In this document: piece by piece, positions 33,992 through 39,056 of the stretch
How positions within the stretch are numbered: the first letter of the stretch is position 1
Layout: each line of letters opens with the position of its first letter
Assembly: GCA_031258575.1 (NCBI GenBank)
Contig: JAIRMQ010000022.1
Location: 1-39,056 of the forward strand
Direction of reading: 5' to 3'
DNA: 39,056 nucleotides
DNA from: Holosporaceae bacterium
GTDB taxonomy: Bacteria > Pseudomonadota > Alphaproteobacteria > UBA3830
Position numbers and translations under genes: made by a program
The notes under the pieces: generated by a model
What the model was told of the DNA's origin: nothing
The model's database searches: none
What the model saw: the letters and a program-made list of their open reading frames with translations, nothing else

Positions 33992-35980
33992 ATGGCTAAA
34001 TTAGACTATAATATAGGAATAATTTGTGGCGGCGGAAATTATCCGAAGTTAATCGCGCAAGTCTGTTCCGAAAATAGACGAAAGTTCTGTCTTGTTTTTC
34101 TAAAAGGCTTCTGTGATGAAAAAAATTATATCACAGCGCCTAGCATAACGGTGAATTTTGGAGAAGTGGCAAAAACAATAAACTTTCTTCGTGACAACAA
34201 TGCGAAACAACTGATTTTCGCTGGGAAAGTAGAACGTCCTGATTTTGGCCAATTATCACTAGATAAAAAAGGAGTCTCTTGGATTATAAAACTTGGAAAG
34301 TCGATTTTAGCAGGTGATGATGCTCTGCTAAGAGCTATCGCGAAGTTATTTCAAGACGAAGGCTTTGAGGTAATTGATGGAACGAGTTTGTTGAAAAATG
34401 TCTTTTTTTCAGAGGGTGTTTTTTCATCGCGTAATCCTAGTGCTTCTGATTATGAGAACATTGAAGTCGGACTAAAAGCCGCCAGAGAATTAGGATTAAA
34501 CGATATCGGCCAAGCGGTTATGGTTCGTACAAAAAAAATATTGGGAAAAGAAGACATTAGAGGCACTGACTTCTTGATAGACAATTGCGGAAGGCTATCT
34601 GGGAAAGGAGGAATTCTAATCAAAGTATCGAAACCTCAGCAAGATTTTAGGCTGGATCTACCGACTATAGGTGTTAATACGATTGAAAAAATTCGTCAAA
34701 ATGGTTTCGATGGAATCGTTGTTGAAGCGCATAAATGTATAATTATTAATAAAGAAGAAGTCATTCGAAAAGCAAATGAAGCTAAAGTCTTCCTAATAGC
34801 GGTAAAACCTATTAAAAAGATTTTTATAATTGCGGGAGAAGCTTCCGGAGATTACCTAGGAAGTAGATTGATGAAGGATATTTTGGAACTTTGCAGTGGA
34901 AAAGTTGTTTTTTTCGGAATCGGCGGGCGACTTATGGAAGAATCTGGCCTAAGAGTATTATTTCCAATAGACAAATTATCGATAATTGGTGTTTGGGAAG
35001 CTTTAAAAGAGATCTTTCGTATAAAAAAACTTATTAAAGAAACAATTCTAGCAATATGCGATTATCAACCAGATGCCATTGTTACTATCGATTCTTCAGG
35101 TTTTACTCATCGTGTTGCTAAAGGCGTAAAAAGAAAAAATAAAATTCCAGTAGTTCACTATGTTTCTCCTCCTGTTTGGGCATGGAGACCTTGGCGAGCA
35201 AAATACATGCATAAATTTCTTGATAAATTAATGGTTTTATTCCCTTTTGAAACTAAATACTTTCATAAATTGAAAACTGTTTTTGTTGGTCATCCGATTG
35301 CGACAGATCCTGATTTTGAAAAACCATCAGATTCTGAATTGCAATTTTTTTTATCGTCCATCTGTGGGATAACCAATAAAAATGATTGTAAAATTATAAC
35401 TCTCCTTCCCGGTAGCAGAAAATCAGAATTAAGCGCTCATTTTCCTATATTAGCTGAATTCGTGCGTTTAGCAGAAAAAAAGTACTCTAATGTCAAATTT
35501 ATAATACCGACGATTAAAAACTTAGAGCCTTTTGTTGTAAATTGTACTAAAGATTGGAAGCAAAAGCCCATAATTATAACTGATAAAACTCACAAAATTT
35601 TTTCATATTATTCTTCCGATTGCGCGGTAGCTGCGTCTGGAACTGTGACTTTAGAGTTGGCAAGAGTTGCTCTTCCATTTGTTAGTATTTATAAAACATC
35701 GAGAATAACTTACTGGATAATAAGAATGTTAATTAGAGTATCCAACATATGTCTAGTAAACATATTAATGGGGAAAAAGGTCGTCTCTGAACTTTTGCAG
35801 AACGATTGCACAGGCCCAAATATCATGCGAGAAGCTGACAAAATTCTCGATGGAAAAAAAGCGGAAAAACAAAAGGAATTTTTTAGAGAAATTATTAGTA
35901 AGATAACTGGAAAAACTCAACAAGCAGCAAAAGAAGTATTAAATATGATTAAAAGAGATAATATGTCTTGTGATGGTTGA
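33992..35980 (+). CDS. LpxI-LpxB fusion: UDP-2,3-diacylglucosamine hydrolase and lipid-A-disaccharide synthase
   Basis: One 662-residue frame carries two consecutive lipid A enzymes. Residues 1 to about 272 are LpxI (DUF1009): 'IGIICGGGNYPKLIAQ', 'AGKVERPDF', the catalytic-region 'LAGDDALLRAIAKLF' near 107-121, and 'KEDIRGTDFLI' at 186-196. Residues 275-655 are LpxB: 'IFIIAGEASGDYLGSR' at 277-292, 'SPPVWAWRPWRAK', 'FVGHPIA', 'LLPGSRKSEL' and 'AASGTVTLELA'. LpxI makes lipid X from UDP-2,3-diacylglucosamine and LpxB joins lipid X with that same substrate, so the fusion would channel lipid X. The two genes are often adjacent in alphaproteobacteria; here no stop or linker separates them. A TATAAT box lies just upstream. 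Confidence 0.92.
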   Translation: MAKLDYNIGIICGGGNYPKLIAQVCSENRRKFCLVFLKGFCDEKNYITAPSITVNFGEVAKTINFLRDNNAKQLIFAGKVERPDFGQLSLDKKGVSWIIKLGKSILAGDDALLRAIAKLFQDEGFEVIDGTSLLKNVFFSEGVFSSRNPSASDYENIEVGLKAARELGLNDIGQAVMVRTKKILGKEDIRGTDFLIDNCGRLSGKGGILIKVSKPQQDFRLDLPTIGVNTIEKIRQNGFDGIVVEAHKCIIINKEEVIRKANEAKVFLIAVKPIKKIFIIAGEASGDYLGSRLMKDILELCSGKVVFFGIGGRLMEESGLRVLFPIDKLSIIGVWEALKEIFRIKKLIKETILAICDYQPDAIVTIDSSGFTHRVAKGVKRKNKIPVVHYVSPPVWAWRPWRAKYMHKFLDKLMVLFPFETKYFHKLKTVFVGHPIATDPDFEKPSDSELQFFLSSICGITNKNDCKIITLLPGSRKSELSAHFPILAEFVRLAEKKYSNVKFIIPTIKNLEPFVVNCTKDWKQKPIIITDKTHKIFSYYSSDCAVAASGTVTLELARVALPFVSIYKTSRITYWIIRMLIRVSNICLVNILMGKKVVSELLQNDCTGPNIMREADKILDGKKAEKQKEFFREIISKITGKTQQAAKEVLNMIKRDNMSCDG

Positions 35981-36137
35981 GGTGAATAAACAAAGAAATA
36001 GATCGTGCTCTGCAAGTGGCTTGTTATTTTAGTAGTTTTATAGAGATTCTTTATTTTTAGTTTTTTTTGTTTCGGTAACTATTTATTAACTTCTCCTATT
36101 TATTTTTGGAAATATAAGTATTTTTCGGAAAGTTAGT

Positions 36138-36548
36138 ATGCAGGTAGGATTATTTAAAAAAACAGCGATTTTGATAGAGAAAAATTCTCTACACTGTCAG
36201 CTTTATGAAGACGTTCTCAGTGCAAACGGGTTTAATGTTTATGCGACTAAATCCGCCATGGATGGATTAATAAAAATGAAAAACTCCAAGCAGGATTTAA
36301 CTGTTATTAATACTGAAATTGCAGAGATATCCTTTATCGAAAAGCTTATAACTAAGATAAGATCTGAGGAATCATTAAATTTAATGCCAATTGTCGGTTT
36401 GTCTACATACGGTCGCGAATATAAAGAAAATATCATTAAAATGCTTGACGCATTCTTAACAAAACCACTTTCTATTGATAGATTTATAGAATCGATATTC
36501 GAATGTATAGAGAAGAGGACAAATGGTTGTAAGAGCACTTGTGATTAA
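36138..36548 (+). CDS. divK: DivK-like single receiver protein, phosphoacceptor missing
   Basis: DivK is the small response regulator that, in Caulobacter, controls DivJ, PleC and the CtrA cascade. This 136-residue homologue aligns along its full length: 'TAILIEKNSLHCQLYEDVL' with DivK's 'VLIVEDNELNMKLFHDLL', and 'DLTVINTEIAEIS' with 'DLILMDIQLPEIS'. The phosphoacceptor aspartate is therefore Asn58 here, and the first acidic pair reads EK instead of ED. The conserved lysine (K109 in FLTKPLS) and the Ser/Thr (GLST, 87-90) remain. It should not be phosphorylated in the normal way and may act as a constitutive or protein-binding regulator. It overlaps pleD by 26 bases. Confidence 0.82.
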   Translation: MQVGLFKKTAILIEKNSLHCQLYEDVLSANGFNVYATKSAMDGLIKMKNSKQDLTVINTEIAEISFIEKLITKIRSEESLNLMPIVGLSTYGREYKENIIKMLDAFLTKPLSIDRFIESIFECIEKRTNGCKSTCD

Positions 36549-37806
36549 TGAATCTAATTTAGACGTTGCTCATATTTCCTCTGAGCTACGAGAAAATTAT
36601 TGCTCTCTCCTATTCGCTCGCTCAATGGAGGATTCGCTAAGAATAGTAGGAACTCAATCTATAGATATAGTTTTTATTACTATACCGATGGATTTTTCTC
36701 CCAAAACATCAAAATTGTTTTTGGATTTTTTTTCAATTTTAAGGCAATTATGTACGGTAATTCCAATAATTGGATTGATAAATTCAGAAGATCAATGTAT
36801 TCCAGTAGTTGATTGGGAAGATATTATTTGCACCAATGTTGACAAAAAGACCCTAATGATGCGAATAGACATTCTTTCAAAAATCAAGAATATGTTTAAC
36901 GAAAGCCTTTTGGATAATATGTACCTAGATGAAATGGGGCCTAAAAAAATAGTAACATTCTTTCACGATAATGCGGATTTTTTGCATAAAAATATTTCAG
37001 AAGATATTGAAATTGTAGTGTTTCGAACTTGGCCAGTGATGGATAACGCTTGTGCTTCTGACATGTTTTTGATAAACGTAGATCATACTCAAGCCTATGA
37101 ATGCTGTGCAAGTTTACGATTAAGAACGGCGAACAAAAATAAACCGATAGTATTATCATATGATAAAAATAGCGCTATCAAAGCAGAGCAAGCCATGGAG
37201 CTCGATATAGGATGTACAGATATACTGAACTTAGAACAAAACCCACTGATAAATAGCTGTCGAATAAATTCATTAATAAAATACAAGAAGCTATACGAGG
37301 CTTTTGCTGAAAAATTGAAAAAGAGTCTCTATCAATCGGTGATAGATTCTACCACAGAAGTATATAATCGCTCTTTTTTCGGAGATTATATTAAGAGAAA
37401 AGAACATAAAAAAACGAATTCTGCTGTTATCATGATTGACATTGATAAATTCAAACAGATAAACGACGAGTTCGGGCATGCCTTCGCGGATTCTATACTG
37501 AAATGCGTTTCCACAATAATAAAAGGATGCATTCGGTCATCTGATATCGTTGCAAGATATGGTGGAGATGAGTTTATCATTATGATGAATAATGTCACTA
37601 AATCAGTTACTAAAGAAATTGCTCATAGAATACAAAAGAGAGTAAAAAATTCCACATTTCACGATATAAAATGCACTGTAAGCGTTGGAGTATGCTGCAT
37701 TGAGTCTGACAATAATATCTCTATCTCCGAAGCGATTTCAGTCGCTGATAAATTTATGTACATAGCGAAACAAAGCGGGGGAGATTCTGTAAAAATTTGT
37801 ATGTAA
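36523..37806 (+). CDS. pleD: PleD-like diguanylate cyclase with two degenerate receiver domains
   Basis: PleD makes cyclic di-GMP. The 427-residue protein has two receiver-like domains (about 1-120 and 140-255) and a GGDEF domain (about 270-427). The output is intact: 'MIDIDKFKQIND' (metal and guanine contacts), RYGGDEFIIM with GGDEF at 347-351, and the inhibitory site RSSD at 338-341, at the standard five-residue spacing. The receivers are not intact: the first reads DIVFITIPM, with T53 at the acceptor position, and the second DMFLINVD, with N185. Control by phosphorylation thus seems lost. The gene overlaps divK and begins at the ATG inside it. Confidence 0.88.
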   Translation: MVVRALVINESNLDVAHISSELRENYCSLLFARSMEDSLRIVGTQSIDIVFITIPMDFSPKTSKLFLDFFSILRQLCTVIPIIGLINSEDQCIPVVDWEDIICTNVDKKTLMMRIDILSKIKNMFNESLLDNMYLDEMGPKKIVTFFHDNADFLHKNISEDIEIVVFRTWPVMDNACASDMFLINVDHTQAYECCASLRLRTANKNKPIVLSYDKNSAIKAEQAMELDIGCTDILNLEQNPLINSCRINSLIKYKKLYEAFAEKLKKSLYQSVIDSTTEVYNRSFFGDYIKRKEHKKTNSAVIMIDIDKFKQINDEFGHAFADSILKCVSTIIKGCIRSSDIVARYGGDEFIIMMNNVTKSVTKEIAHRIQKRVKNSTFHDIKCTVSVGVCCIESDNNISISEAISVADKFMYIAKQSGGDSVKICM

Positions 37807-37920
37807 GAAGTTGAGAGAAGCGATGGTTTCGACTAAGCAGAAAAAGAAATTTTGATTTTTTTGCTGGCGACAATTCAAAAGTATCTAAAACATAATAGCA
37901 TTTACTTATTTATAGAAAAG

Positions 37921-39056
37921 ATGGAAATAAATAAAAATCTTGAAATAGCAGTATATATTCATTGGCCTTTTTGCTTATCGAAGTGTCCATACTGTAATTT
38001 CGTTAGTGTTGCTTCCTCGGGGAGAAATTTTAAAGAATTTGAAGATAGTTTACTCAAAGATCTGCGCAACAGTATTTCAAAATTAGACGTAAAAAGTATA
38101 AAAAGCGTGTTTTTTGGTGGCGGAACTCCTTCTCTCATGTCTCCCAAAGCGGTGGAAGTTATATTGGATTTCCTTATGAAAAATTACTCAATGAGCGACG
38201 TTGAAATTACATTAGAAGCCAATCCAGCAACATTTGACAGAAAAAAAATAGAAGATTTTAAAAAATCAGGCGTTAATAGATTATCGCTAGGAATACAGAG
38301 TTTCGAGGATAAGAATCTAAATTTTCTTGGAAGAATATATAACTCTGCAGAAGCGTTAAAAGCAGCTGAAATAGTGTCAGAGATATTTCATAATTCGAGC
38401 TTGGATATAATGTATGGTTATCAAGGTCAAAGCAAAAAAAGTTTCACGAGTGATTTACTTAGAGCAGTGAATTTTGGATATAAGCATATATCTTGTTATC
38501 GTTTAACCTTTGAAGAAGGGACTCTTTTTTATAAAAAATTGCACAGAGGAGAAATAAAAGATATGAAAACAGATTTTTCTCCATCAAATATTCTCAAAGA
38601 TTTCGATATTTTTCGTTATGAAATTTCGAGTTTCGCGCAAAAAGGCTTTGAATGTCGTCATAACCTAATCTACTGGAAATACGAAGACTATCTTGGAATT
38701 GGACCTGGCGCTCACAGTCGTGTCGCTATGAATGGAAATAAGTACGAATTAATAAAAATAAATTCTCCATTATCTTGGAAAAACGAAGTTCAACGTAATA
38801 AATTAGCTCTATCGCAGTTTAAGGCGCTAACAGAAATGGAGAAATTAGCGGAAATTGTGATAACTGGTCTGCGCCTTGTCGAAGGAATAAATTTCAGTGA
38901 TTTATACTCAAAAGTTGATCCAGATATTGTCGATAAGATCATTACTCCCGAAAAAATAAATTTTTTAAGGAAAAACCGTCTCATGAGAAATAAAAAATTT
39001 CAATTAACCAAAAGCGGGTTAGAAAGAATGAATTCAGTTATAAAATTCCTTTTAGA
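37921..39056 (+). CDS. hemW: HemW-type radical SAM protein (heme chaperone), 3' end cut by the window
   Basis: HemW carries and inserts heme and is related to oxygen-independent coproporphyrinogen oxidase HemN. The frame opens 'AVYIHWPFCLSKCPYCNF', with the radical SAM cysteines C18, C22 and C25 (CX3CX2C). It goes on with 'VFFGGGTPSLMSP', 'ITLEANPATF', 'GVNRLSLGIQSF' and 'YLGIGPGAHSR'. The HemW-type single cysteine 'C' before the third motif is absent as in other HemW. About 378 codons are present, near the family's full length, and no stop is seen before the edge. The ribosome site is weak (AGAAAAG). Confidence 0.93.
   Translation, partial: MEINKNLEIAVYIHWPFCLSKCPYCNFVSVASSGRNFKEFEDSLLKDLRNSISKLDVKSIKSVFFGGGTPSLMSPKAVEVILDFLMKNYSMSDVEITLEANPATFDRKKIEDFKKSGVNRLSLGIQSFEDKNLNFLGRIYNSAEALKAAEIVSEIFHNSSLDIMYGYQGQSKKSFTSDLLRAVNFGYKHISCYRLTFEEGTLFYKKLHRGEIKDMKTDFSPSNILKDFDIFRYEISSFAQKGFECRHNLIYWKYEDYLGIGPGAHSRVAMNGNKYELIKINSPLSWKNEVQRNKLALSQFKALTEMEKLAEIVITGLRLVEGINFSDLYSKVDPDIVDKIITPEKINFLRKNRLMRNKKFQLTKSGLERMNSVIKFLL

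Overview
The window reads as the chromosome of an AT-rich alphaproteobacterium that probably lives inside host cells. Alphaproteobacterial signs are a DUF1476 (ATP synthase zeta) protein, a divK-pleD pair, LpxI beside LpxB, an alpha-type ThyX, a heparinase-like gene next to rpe, and a three-part transhydrogenase. Signs of host association and genome decay are type VI secretion genes, a patatin-like phospholipase, a candidate secreted zinc metalloprotease, two transposase remnants, a DNA glycosylase reduced to its C-terminus, and a glycosyl/glycerophosphotransferase broken over three frames. A Holosporales- or Rickettsiales-like symbiont fits best; this is inference, since no rRNA gene is present.

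Layout. 1-360: transposase debris. 371-2968 (minus): tRNA-Leu, kdsB, glyA, nusB. 3068-4611: an XRE regulator diverging from an unknown basic protein, with a 12-bp palindrome between them. 4973-6760: ATPase zeta subunit, enoyl-CoA hydratase, folA (convergent) and a DNA glycosylase remnant. 6855-7677: tRNA-Thr and yebC. 7687-11559: tssG and tssF (minus) diverging from a membrane-targeted HExxH protease. 11577-13504 (minus): pntB, the small pntA membrane subunit, initiator tRNA. 13553-16591 (minus): heparinase-like gene, rpe, thyX, with xthA divergent. 17652-22690: four tandem M16-peptidase-family genes, only the first with a zinc site. 22733-27114: recA, tyrS, an alpha/beta hydrolase, pgk. 27258-29437 (minus): a secreted protein of unknown function and a patatin. 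29654-31883: a GntP-type permease and 3-hydroxyacyl-CoA dehydrogenase. 31909-33765 (minus): rpmB and the broken transferase. 33992-35980: an LpxI-LpxB fusion. 36138-37806: divK-pleD. 37921-end: hemW, cut by the window edge.

How the parts fit. Housekeeping functions are envelope (Kdo activation, lipid A), one-carbon/thymidylate metabolism (GlyA, FolA, ThyX), translation and repair. The accessory layer is T6SS baseplate genes, a protease, a patatin and exported M16 proteins, as expected of a host-interacting bacterium. The strongest leads are: (i) the four-gene M16 cluster with one metal site; (ii) a divK-pleD operon in which all three receiver-like domains lack the phosphoacceptor aspartate while the GGDEF output and its inhibitory site remain; (iii) the single-chain LpxI-LpxB enzyme; (iv) the HExxH protease divergent from tssF. 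All calls come from reading the sequence; no database search was run.
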